From Mortierella alpina (taxonomy: Eukaryota; Mortierellomycota; Mortierellomycetes; Mortierellales; Mortierellaceae): DNA of 64,000 nt. The notes beneath the pieces were generated by a model, which was given only the letters and a program-made list of their open reading frames with translations, was not told where the DNA came from and did not search any database. The stretch spans positions 124,001 to 188,000 of the forward strand of contig JANATF010000004.1 in assembly GCA_029449245.1 (NCBI GenBank). Direction: 5' to 3'. Positions 21,289 to 30,950 of the stretch are shown in pieces. Both the position numbers and the translations under genes were made by a program. The first letter of the stretch is position 1. Each line of letters starts with the position of its first letter.

Positions 21289-21795
21289 ATGAGATGCTGG
21301 CCGATTCGACTACTCTTGATCTTGCCGTATGCACGCATCACCTTGTCCCAGGTCTACGACGCGGGCGTCGCCGGAGGACCATTTGGCCCACATTCAGCCT
21401 GCGTCCGAGAAGCCATCCATTGCAAGTCCCTCAGCGAGAGTATCCCCCTCACCAACCCCGAACCTCGAGAGACAGCCATGAACCAAATTCACTTTTGGAT
21501 GTCGATGGGATTTGCTACGCTGACGTGTAATCTTCCCGTCGAGGGATGTCGGTGTCAATCTGGCACGGATCAATATAAACCTGGTCTACCATTTGTCTAC
21601 CTGCGCGCTTCTGAAAACTCGGCATCTTTGGATCTGCAAAGGTTTACAGAGTTCTGTGAAGCGATCGGGTCTGAAGTGGCCTTTTGCCGCCCAGAGTCAG
21701 TGCCTTCCACGAGTCCAAAAAAAGGAAAGTGCTCAAAGATCTCTGAAAAAGAGGAAGAAGCTGTAGGTTGGTTCGATAGATGGTTTGCGCTGTAA
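21289..21795 (+). CDS. Small secreted Cys-containing protein, paralog B
   Basis: Family not recognised. Single exon, 168 residues, with a signal peptide (MRCWPIRLLLILPYARITLS). Shared with paralog A in order: GGPFGPHSAC (GSPYGPQNRC in A), a Cys about ten residues on, IHFWMSMGFA (LDFWWTVMFA), VEGCRCQSG (PEGCRCRSG), PFVYLR (SFVYMN), then FC and a late Cys. The C-terminal tail is again charged (KKGKCSKISEKEEE) but ends in a different hydrophobic tip (GWFDRWFAL). Overall identity is low, so the duplication is old or the sequences evolve fast. Role unknown. Confidence 0.75.
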   Translation: MRCWPIRLLLILPYARITLSQVYDAGVAGGPFGPHSACVREAIHCKSLSESIPLTNPEPRETAMNQIHFWMSMGFATLTCNLPVEGCRCQSGTDQYKPGLPFVYLRASENSASLDLQRFTEFCEAIGSEVAFCRPESVPSTSPKKGKCSKISEKEEEAVGWFDRWFAL

Positions 21796-22082
21796 AAAAA
21801 AAAAAATACATCATCTTCCAGGCAACTCTCTCCATGACATGTTTGCTCGCCATTTTGTGTCTGTGCAAGCAGTAGCACAGCTAACCATTGGCTATTAATA
21901 CCTACTTGATCGCGCCTGCCCCTCAGGGTAATATCTGGAACTCCCATGCTACACGTTTCTTCAAATGGTTAAATCATCGGGTGCAGGAACCCTCGATGGG
22001 CCATCCTTGTAGTCTTCTTGGCTTTCGTATATTATTAGTCTATGTGGGCTTTTGAACAAGCGGTATCTATTTTTTTTTTCAG

Positions 22083-23630
22083 TCAACAGGCAGGGAGGGC
22101 TTCCTGGAAGCGGTACTCTTTCCTCTCTGGCAATGTGGCCTCCAAAAGAATTCTCTTGAACTCCTTCAAATACCGTTCTGGCCGATCACGGCTCGAAAAG
22201 GTTGCTTTTTGCCACGTTGCCGTGACCGAGAGCACACCGTTGGCGGTGGAGGCGCCCAATGTGATGGCAGGACCCGGCGTAAAAGCAGATTGTGAGAAAG
22301 CAGAGTCCAGGACCTGAAACGCCGCTGTGGAATCCTGATCCCATGCCCTTCCGAGATTCGAAATCATCAACGTGTTTTGTCGACCTCCATGCTCCTTTTT
22401 CACCAGACTCTTTATATAGTTCTCCCAGCCGTTGGGCTTATTGGGCAGATAGGCGAGTAAACCGACATGCTGGAGAAGGTGGTTGACTCCCTTGGGTGTT
22501 TGTGTCTTTCTCACAAGCCGCGCGCGATAGGTTTGGGCGAGATCCCAGAACATGGTCCCGAGTCCAATCTGAATGTTGTTGGTCACAAACTCTGAAGGAT
22601 AGCATCCCTGATCCTCGCGCGCAATGGGTGGAGAGAGGAGTGGGCGAAGCGTGACTGGAGTGGAAAAAGAGATTGCGTCCTTGGTCGTCGTGGCCACGGT
22701 GCTCTTACTGTCCTTTTCCTTGTTGTTGTTGTTATTACCTGCTGCAGCCTTGGTCGAGGAAAGGAACACAGCCTTGACGGCAAACACCGAGGCCGCAAAC
22801 ATAATCGCCTGCACAGTGTTATTGTGGGCTTTGGCTGCCTTGACGATCTGAGATGTCTCGGCCCGATCCATGTGGAAAATCCCTACTTGAGACTCGTGGG
22901 GGACGTCAAGAGTGGCAGCAAAATCTCCGACCCAATGCTTTCTCTGAAGAGCCTTTTTCAGGGATGCAGGTAGGAGCAGGGACATGGATGCCTCCTTGAG
23001 TAGTAAGCCGATGCTTGGCTTACAGCTGACACGTTCCTCAAGCGTTAAGGGCAGTGGCCCTTCAGGGGATGTCACCAACGTCGAGAAGGAGGCATCGGAC
23101 GATGAAGGCGGTTCGGCCGCCTGAATGATGAGACGCTCCAGCAGCTGCTCCGTGAAGACCATGCCCGATCGGCCATCTCCAATGGAATGGTGAAAGTTGT
23201 AGATCAGGTAGAACGAATCGTCGCTTTTGACACGGGCCACAATGATGCGCCACAGTGGGAGGGTTTGGTCGGTCACGTCAAAGGGGCGGGCGTGCTCCTG
23301 CTCCAGCACCTGTGAGACCTGTTGCGGCTCTGCAATCTCTGTGACACGGACCACGGACGCGATGTCTATAGAAGGCAGGCGTAGAAAGACGGGCTTTGTC
23401 GAAAAGGGACCTCCAAAGACGACTGAGAGAGCTGTATGTTCCTTGATGAGGGAGGCCAAAGGTCCCTTGAGAAGGTCAACCCACTGAGCAGTGTCCTGGG
23501 GCAGCTGGAGTGTTGCGTGCTGGAGTTTGAGTCGTGGACCGACGAGCACGTTGAAGTAAACACCAGCGTTGCCGCGTGCGAGACTGTAGCGTTCGAGATT
23601 TCCAACCTCGCGGACGATAGGAAGAGTCAT
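22083..23630 (-). CDS. Alcohol acetyltransferase/condensation-like acyltransferase
   Basis: BAHD-like CoA-dependent acyltransferase of the fungal alcohol acetyltransferase (AATase) type. Such enzymes transfer acetyl groups from acetyl-CoA to alcohols or sphingoid-type substrates. Single exon, 515 residues from the ATG at 23630; the upstream in-frame ATG at 23687 would add a poorly conserved 19-residue leader. The N-terminus reads REVGNLERYSLARGNAGVYFNV. The catalytic HHxxxDG motif is HHSIGDG (147-153). An Asn/Lys/Ser-rich loop (about 310-330) interrupts the middle. The C-terminal half contains a LMISNLGRA segment and TFSSRDRPERYLKEF. The true substrate is unknown. It is convergent with secreted paralog B. 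Confidence 0.82.
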   Translation of the reverse strand: MTLPIVREVGNLERYSLARGNAGVYFNVLVGPRLKLQHATLQLPQDTAQWVDLLKGPLASLIKEHTALSVVFGGPFSTKPVFLRLPSIDIASVVRVTEIAEPQQVSQVLEQEHARPFDVTDQTLPLWRIIVARVKSDDSFYLIYNFHHSIGDGRSGMVFTEQLLERLIIQAAEPPSSSDASFSTLVTSPEGPLPLTLEERVSCKPSIGLLLKEASMSLLLPASLKKALQRKHWVGDFAATLDVPHESQVGIFHMDRAETSQIVKAAKAHNNTVQAIMFAASVFAVKAVFLSSTKAAAGNNNNNKEKDSKSTVATTTKDAISFSTPVTLRPLLSPPIAREDQGCYPSEFVTNNIQIGLGTMFWDLAQTYRARLVRKTQTPKGVNHLLQHVGLLAYLPNKPNGWENYIKSLVKKEHGGRQNTLMISNLGRAWDQDSTAAFQVLDSAFSQSAFTPGPAITLGASTANGVLSVTATWQKATFSSRDRPERYLKEFKRILLEATLPERKEYRFQEALPAC

Positions 23631-24556
23631 GGCCAAGGTGATTCGTTGAGGATGCAGCAGGATGCAGCAGGATGCAGAAAAAGACAATTAGAAGCTATAA
23701 TGACGAGGAAGGAAGGTAAAAGAATGCGGAAGGAGCGAGAGAGAGAGCGAGAGAGAGAGGGGGGGAGAGAGAGAGAGATAGAGAGACAACGACAATGGCG
23801 AGTGAGGCGAGTGAGGATGAAGAGTGGACAGTGGAGTAAGAGCGCGAGAGAGATGAGAGCGTGCAAGTGGAGAAAGAAACGACGACGAATGAGAAGAATC
23901 GATCGACGGTGTTTAATAGTACAAAATATGGGCTGGAGCACAACGGGGGCAGAACGATCGAAACTGAAATGCACAAGCCTATAGCAAGGCTGTAGCATGC
24001 TGAGCGCTGCGCGGCTCGGCTGTGTGTTATTTTTATCGCACATCGCGAACGGCAGCGTGGCGATGTGCTGCGGCCACTGCAGCTGCCGGTCATGACAAAT
24101 CATGCTTCCAGTCCTGCCGTATGCCAAGAAAGATTGCTAAGAAAGACCCCGACTGGAGGCGATCAGTCGAAAGCACGCGATGAAGGGTCAAGCCGATGGC
24201 CCAAAGGGAGATAGGGGCTCTAGTGCTCTCGATCATATAATCATTCATGGCAGTCTAGCAATGTTGGGAATCATGGGCGCATCGCCGTGCTAGATTAGCA
24301 TGATTTTTACTAAGATGTTCCGAGCTGCTTCAGCATATGTTGAATCATGGCACAATGAGAAAAAAGATGTCCTGATAAATATAAAGACTAGAACGAAAAA
24401 AAAATGTGATACAGATGAAGCAGCACAAAGAGATCTGCACGAAGAGATCGAGCAACTGAAGAGTAGTAAATGAAAAACAAAGAAAAGGATGGCATGTGGA
24501 GGAGTGGTTCTAACAGGCAGCGAAAGACACCAAAGTCTCAATCATGATGCGTCCTC
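23631..24556. other. Intergenic region with GA microsatellite
   Basis: 926 bp between the acyltransferase start and the PP2C stop, both minus-strand genes. A purine-rich GA repeat lies at about 23735-23786. No gene supported. Confidence 0.55.
23735..23786. repeat. Imperfect (GA)n microsatellite
   Basis: GA-rich tract with a short G-run interruption, seen directly, in the likely 5' leader of the acyltransferase gene. Confidence 0.85.
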
Positions 24557-26928
24557 TTAAACCTCGGCCACTGCGCCTTCCTCCTTCTTCTTATCGCCCT
24601 TGACCGTTGCCTCTGTGATAGTGTCCTCGGTGTTTGAAGTTGCTGTAGCTTCCGTGCTCTGCTCAGTAGCCTTCGTGTCCACAGTCTCCTCAGCGTGCTC
24701 GATTTCTGCAAGATTCTCCTGTGCGGGCTCCGATGCCTGCTCCTCAAGGGCCTCGGGATCCTCGTCGCCATTGGCCCTGACGTTGGAGTCTGCAGGTCCG
24801 AGACGGACAGCGACGCGCTCGGTAATGTGCTCGTACCACTCTTCCAGTGTCTTTCCGTGCAAAATAGCCACAATAACCATGGTCATGTTGTCACATCCAA
24901 CGCCGGTCATTCCGCTGTCAGAGGCCAGGCAGTGATCCATCGTGTTCTCGCACAATTTAGCAAGGGGGATCTGCTCGGCAATTCCCTTGCGAACATAGGT
25001 GACCACTTCCTGAGATGTCATGCAGTCCCAGATACCTGTCATTGAAAAAGTGGCACTTCAGATTTTTATGTTGTTGAGCGCCGATTTCATCATACAATCG
25101 TTCTTCAGCTTACCATCGCACGCCAGAACAAGGAATTCATCGTCCCCGGTCAGCTTGTGTTCCACAATAACGGGGTTGGCTACCAGGAGTAGAAGGAAAG
25201 AGAATGAAGGTTAATACAACGAGCTGCCGATGACGATTCCAGTTGCAGAAGTAGTGGCCATTCTGCAGGTGCATGCTGTCTGCCAAAGTGATCCAAGTTG
25301 TCGTACCCGTCACGATCTGATCATCGGGTCCCAAAGTCGCATTCATCTTGAACTCAAAGTCACCCAAGGCACGAGACAGCGCCAGGCTACCGTTCACGCG
25401 ACCATACTCCACGAATCCACCGGCGGCAACAATGCGCCTTGACTCCTCTGTGATAATAAGGCAAAGTAGAATAGATTAAATTATTGAAACTCAATCACGC
25501 GAATCTTGATGGACAGTCGTTCATCTCGTGGTTTGTATCCAGCACAAGTATTAACGGGGTCGCTTTGGATGTAGTACCTTTGTTGACAGGCTTGTGATCA
25601 TTAGACAAGGCAATAGCTGTGCCATCGCTTCCTAAAACTGCTCGCGAATCGCCAGCGTTGCCCTATCATGAAGGTTGTTCAAAAAATATGTCAGCGACCA
25701 ACGAACATGTTGCAGGGATCTGATGCTCATGAGCTTGATATAAAGTGTGATATGAGAGAGAGATAAAGAGGGAGGGTCTCGATGCCCCCCAACAACAGGG
25801 CTGCCTGAGGTGAGGGCAAATGTGCCGGTGCCGGTGCCGTTGCTGTAGCTACAACATACCACGTAAAGAACGTTCTTGTCGGTGATGGTCGCAGTAATGG
25901 CCGTGCATCCTGATGAATCTCCGCCGTACTCAGGGTCTATCATGGGTTTAGATATGCATGTTGTTAGCGACCAGTAACTCGTCAATGAGAACTGTCCCCG
26001 AGTCAAGGTCCAATGAATCGAGCTGTCTCAAGCATGTCCATATGCATCAAAGATCAACGTACCGAAACGCAGAGCTCTGTCCATCTCCAAAAAGCCATTC
26101 TTGATGGCAGCCGTGTAGTCACCCTTGGCGAATGCCTTGTCGCCTACAATCCGCTTATGCAGTCCTTCGCCACTGTATTTTGCCACATTTGCGCCTAAGC
26201 AGAGAGCAATATGCGAGTTGACTGTCAGTGCATAGGGCAGTGCAAAAAAAGGCATGCTCTACGTGCGGGACTCGACTGCAGCTTACCTCCATGGCCATCA
26301 TAGACGGCAAAGAATGCGGTTCCTTCAGCATTTTCCATCTCGAGCAGGGTAGTATGGGCATCTTTAGATTGGAATTGACAGATGAGCAAAAGGAGATTAG
26401 GGACGTGCTGACACATATCAACATCCGGCAAAGCACGAAATGGTCGATTCATCGTTACCTTCCATGGCTATTGGACGAGACAACATATCGCAGACAAAGA
26501 AGCAAGATTGGGAGTGAAGGATATCATAGTTTCGTGGTCCATAATTGGAGCAGCACGATGCGGATGTGATGGACATATGATGAAAGCACTACATAAGCAA
26601 TCAAAAAACCAGCAAAAAAAGCAATCTTTCATAGGTACAACGCTGCGAGGTGATGACACTCAATGAAGCGACAAAGAGGGAAGACACTGCAGGCCAGTAG
26701 ACAAAAGCAATAGCAAAAGCAAGAGCAAAAGAAAGCAGAAAGTCAAAAGCAAAAGCAGACAGCAAGATGGAAAAAAAAAAACCAGATGTGCAATGAGGCA
26801 TTGGTCAGACACGATCAAATGATACTGATTCTCCATCCTTGCATGGCCGAGGCTCCATAGGCGAAGCGCTTGTCTTGGCCTGCGGACGAATGCTTCTCCG
26901 TAATCGGTGCCGAGAGAGTCTGACCCAT
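24557..26928 (-). CDS. PP2C-type protein phosphatase (Ptc2/Ptc3-like)
   Basis: Metal-dependent Ser/Thr phosphatase, Ptc2/Ptc3 group (stress-kinase and checkpoint dephosphorylation in yeast). Nine exons: 26928-26826, 26467-26459, 26361-26287, 26194-26063, 25936-25860, 25662-25578, 25447-25307, 25179-25114, 25035-24557; 388 residues, frames all close. The second exon is only 9 nt. The N-terminus [17 protein letters not shown] matches the family; GWRITMEDAH is assembled from exons 1-3. Further motifs: [68 protein letters not shown] and [10 protein letters not shown], with the Asp metal ligands in MEDAH, DGHGG, CDG and CDN. The C-terminal 120 residues are acidic, Glu/Thr/Ala-rich. Confidence 0.95.
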
Positions 26929-28169
26929 TTGTTCAGCGGTGTGTTTGTTTTGTCCTTGGCGGGTGTTTGTGGTGGTTGGGGATGTGGGCGGGTATGGGCG
27001 AGGCTTGCTTCGCGTTGGTCAGAGGTTCGCTGTGAGGAGCAAAAGCCGAAGAGAGAGAGAGCGGAGGAGCACAAAAAGAGAATGAAAAGAATGGACAGTG
27101 AGTCAAGGGACGGATGGCACGATCGTGCGCGTGCGTTGCAGGTCACCCCCACTTTTCTCAGCTTGGCCGTCAGCGAGGCGACCACCTGGCGGACCAATAA
27201 CAGGGCCCTGCCACCCTGCCGCCACGCCAGGCCTCATCTCTGCTGCTGGTAAAGGGCGATCCAGTCCAGGTGCTCGTGCCCTTCCTTGGCGCTGTTCTCC
27301 AATGGTGCTGTCCTTTATGTCTGTTCTGTCTGCGCAGCCGACTCTGAGATGTGTTTCGTTTTTCCATTCTCGTGCCCTGATGAAGTCGCATTGTCGCTGT
27401 GCCTGGCTGGTCCTGACCTGAGACGAAGGCTACGCCAGAGGACAACACACTCGGACCAGATGACTTTGGATCGTCAAAGATCGCAGCGGTCCGCGTTGAG
27501 TGGAGTTAATATAGCGGGTGCTTACATGGGTTGATCGACGGGGATGGTAGATCGAGTGTGAGAGAAGGAGGGGTTGTATGAGAAAAGAAAAAGAGAGTAC
27601 GTGTGCGAGAGCGATAAAAGAGAGACAGACAGAGAGAGCGAGAGAGGGGAAAGGGCGAGGAAACAAAATTTCACCTGTTTGCTCAGCCAACCCACCCATA
27701 TCCCAAAAGAAAAAAAAAGAACCGTGACCTCCTTACGCGAGACGCGCAATTGAACAAACAAACGAGCCAAGGGTTGCCCAACACACGACGTGTCCGTTTT
27801 TTGTCCGTGGTCTTGCTTTTCGCAGACAACGACGGACTGTCTGGGCACACAGAGCTTTTGGAATAGGAGGCATTAGGCATTTCCGGTATCGCCACTGCTG
27901 GACAGAGAGACCTTGCTTGCAGGCAGGTGCCCCAGGACACCACCTGACAGCGGGGGTCTAACATAGCAAGCATGGTCCTGAGCGTCATCATGGAGCGGAC
28001 ATGGCAGAAAGTCCCTGGAGACGAGCGCGCGGCGCGAACACGACACGGGGTCGCGGTATTGGTGGCAAACGAACAAACCTTTTGACCAAACGCGCAGCAG
28101 TCACGAACCACGCCCTTTTCTTTTTTTCTCTTCAGTTCCGTTGCAATCTCTTCATCGTTCTCCATCCCG
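26929..28169. other. Divergent intergenic region
   Basis: 1.24 kb between the PP2C gene (-) and the unknown 781-residue gene (+). Purine-rich stretches near 27045-27090 and 27540-27660. No protein family recognised in the open frames and no RNA gene seen. Confidence 0.5.
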
Positions 28170-30767
28170 ATGACCCTGCCCCTTCGAGCACCCACACCCG
28201 AGGACCTCATCCCCGCTGCAGACCCACCCGCCAAGTTGCGCATTCCTCAGCAAGACAGCAGACTAAGGCTCATGGCCAGAGGCAGCGGTATGGCTGCAAA
28301 AAACATAAAGAACATACAAGCAAACACCGAGCTTGTCGCCCGTAACAAGACGCTTTCTCGTTAAAGACCTCCTTGCCTTGCTACCTTGTTCTCATCACAG
28401 CATCTTTTTGTTCTCTCTCCTTTTCGTTTTTATCTTTTTGTTCCAACTAGGTTCGATATTTGGCCAGGCTGATTCCACAGGCGACCCACCTCAACAGCTC
28501 ACAGCCCTCTCTTCTTCCCGTCAAACAAACTCCGTAACGCCACGCATGGAATTGAAGGATCAGAGTTGGGGATTCGAATTTGACGTCGAGGCCATGGCCC
28601 AAAGTGGACCGCGACAGGGCTACACAAGTGATGAGCAGCAGGAATTCGATTCAAAGGCGACAAAGGAGGACAATTGGTTCGCGGACAATGACCCGAGCGA
28701 ACTGCAAGACGATGTGGATATTGCCCCGACTGGCTGGGATGAAGGAGAGGTTCCCCCAGAATGGAGCCGGCGCCACCAGTGGTATTCGACGGTAGAGGAG
28801 ACCATCGACCTGGATATGAGTGACAAGGAGGGGCGTCCAGGAAACCAGGGTCGCGCCGATGATGTGTGGGAGGTCGGAAAGGCTCTTCAGTGGACGGCGG
28901 AAGAGGACAACGCCGTCGCAGCCACCGAGGACGAGCTGGTTCTGGATGAGCTCACAAGGTACTGGGCGTCTCCAAATGTCATCGACGTCATCCGTCCGAA
29001 ACGACCCCAAGAGGCGTTTGCAGAGAAGCCGAGCGTTCGAAGCGAAGGCGATAGCTGGGGCACTCCGCAGCCTGTCATGGCATACAACGGCGAAGGCTAC
29101 ACCAGTGATGTACTGATCGAGCAGAGCAACAGGAAGTTCTGGACGATGCGCAACGGCGAGTGGTTTCTCCTGAACGAATCTATAGACACCACCATCACTC
29201 ATCAGCAGCAGGAGCGCGTGGTTTCTTGGACATCCGCTGACTCGGAAGATAAACCTGGGCCGGCGGACTATGACAGCTGGGACGACACTGACAGTTATTA
29301 CGATCCAAGTGACTACTCCCGAGACGACCCCTATGGCAGTGGATCAGACCCCAATCCTCATCACAGCCTGACCCAGGATCCATTCGACTTTGACTATGCA
29401 GGGTTCGTGGGTGAAGATGAATGGCGGAAGCCTATCGCTGTCAGAAAGTCATCGTCAATGAGCCCGAAAAGCGATCCCATCTGGAGCGTGGATAGCGCAG
29501 ATTCAAGTCAAAGTCCGCAGGAATCGCCTTCGCCAACTTTGGAGCCGATTATGCCCGACATTATGCCCGATTTTAGTACTGCAAAGCCTTGCGATAATGT
29601 GGTGCTCTCAGATCGATCAGAATCAACGGCAACAACCCATATTGAAACAGCACAACCTTCTCCCGACAGTACTTTGATCGATCTGCTTGCTGATCCAGAG
29701 GATGGTGGGCCGGAAAGCTCTGTACAACGAAGCTGTGTCAACATGGAGCCTTCCTTACTTGACCTCACATTTGCAGCAGATGGGGAGGCCAGCTCCTGGG
29801 ATCCGTTTGCGGAATCTCCTCCAGGCACCGAGGCCGTAACGTTCACCTCACCCGATACAGGTTCATTGTTAATCGACACCGATGTGGACGACGTTCCGTC
29901 TTGCGCTGCCGAAACCCCTTCCATCGCCAGTCATATTTCTGCGGCATCCAGCGAAGTTGACGGCCTCATTGCCATTGATAGCACCTCATCAGTATCCACA
30001 ACGCCAAAACCCGTCACTACAGTCAAAGCACCCAACCCACTAGACGAGAATGTCGAGGAACTCTTCTCATCAGCGTTATCAGGGATCGGGATGACGCTTT
30101 CTCCGACACCCACTTTGTCCTCAACGCCGACCTTGTCTTCGACGCCACCAAAGGCAACCGTCTCTTCAACATCCTTTGATGCCCTGTCTGAGCTATCGAG
30201 TCCTCACGAGTGGCTGAACCAGATGGCAAAGAGAAATTTGCAACAGTTTGAAGAAAGTCGGGCTGATAATCGGCAACAGTGGGACGCGCTGATGGCCAAG
30301 CAAGAGGAAGATTCCCGAAAAATTCACGACTTTATCCAGAAGGCCACGGACAAACCAAGCGTGGCAGGCACGAACCAGGCTAAAGCTGCCCGGACCAAAG
30401 ACCCCATCTCGATTGCAGTCGTGGTTGAGACTAAGGACTTTGGGAAACAGGAGATGCGGGTAACAAATGTAAGAGATCATGGCATAGGAAACGCTAGGCT
30501 ACGGTTGAGCTTGGACCGGGGGAATACAGTGCTATCGATACTAATTTGAGAGTCCCTCTATCTCTGTCTATCTCTGTCTATCTCTCTCTCATCTCTCTCT
30601 TTCCTTTACAGCAGGACGATCTCAAGGTGTCGGTGGAAAGGTTTTGCGCCCAGTACAACATGCATTCGTACGAGATGGCGCTTTGGGTGACAGTGGCCAG
30701 CGCGCTCAAGCAAAGGAAGAAGAAGCTGTGGGCGGAAAGGAAGCTGGCGGAAGGCGCGCTGGCGTAG
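28170..30767 (+). CDS. Acidic Trp/Asp-rich protein of unknown function, 781 residues
   Basis: No known family identified. Three exons: 28170-28341, 28451-30468, 30612-30767; frames close exactly, with the Arg codon split at the first junction. The N-terminal 57 residues are compact and protein-like (MTLPLRAPTPEDLIPAADPP). The large middle is acidic and disordered, with Trp-Asp/Glu repeats (DNWFADNDPSELQDD, GWDEGEVPPEWSRRHQW) and later Ser/Thr/Pro repeats (LSPTPTLSSTPTLSSTP). The C-terminus is different: a heptad-rich helix (about 620-680), then IAVVVETKDFGKQEMRVTN, DDLKVSVERFCAQYNM and a basic end (KQRKKKLWAERK). This last block resembles a small beta-grasp-like unit and is probably the conserved part. 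The donor at 30469 was chosen over the one at 30460 because GTAAGA fits better. Confidence 0.72.
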
Positions 30768-30903
30768 TGCTGTCTCGCCCATGTAGCATCAACGGCTTAT
30801 CAAAGGAAAACAGGTACTTCATGGAGAAATTAGATATGCCACAATGCTCTCGGTTAGTCTTATCCGAGGTGCGTTGACAATGGAATAGCGTATACCAAGC
30901 ACT

Positions 30904-30950
30904 GGCGGAAGTCCGCGAGGGCGAGAAATCATGTGTCGCCCTTTTGTTTT
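30904..30950 (+). other. Two adjacent hairpins followed by a T-rich run
   Basis: GCGGA/TCCGC (30905-30916) is followed at once by GGGCGA/TCGCCC (30919-30941) and then TTTTGTTTT. It resembles the 3' end of a small structured RNA but could be chance. No promoter element was identified. Confidence 0.3.
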
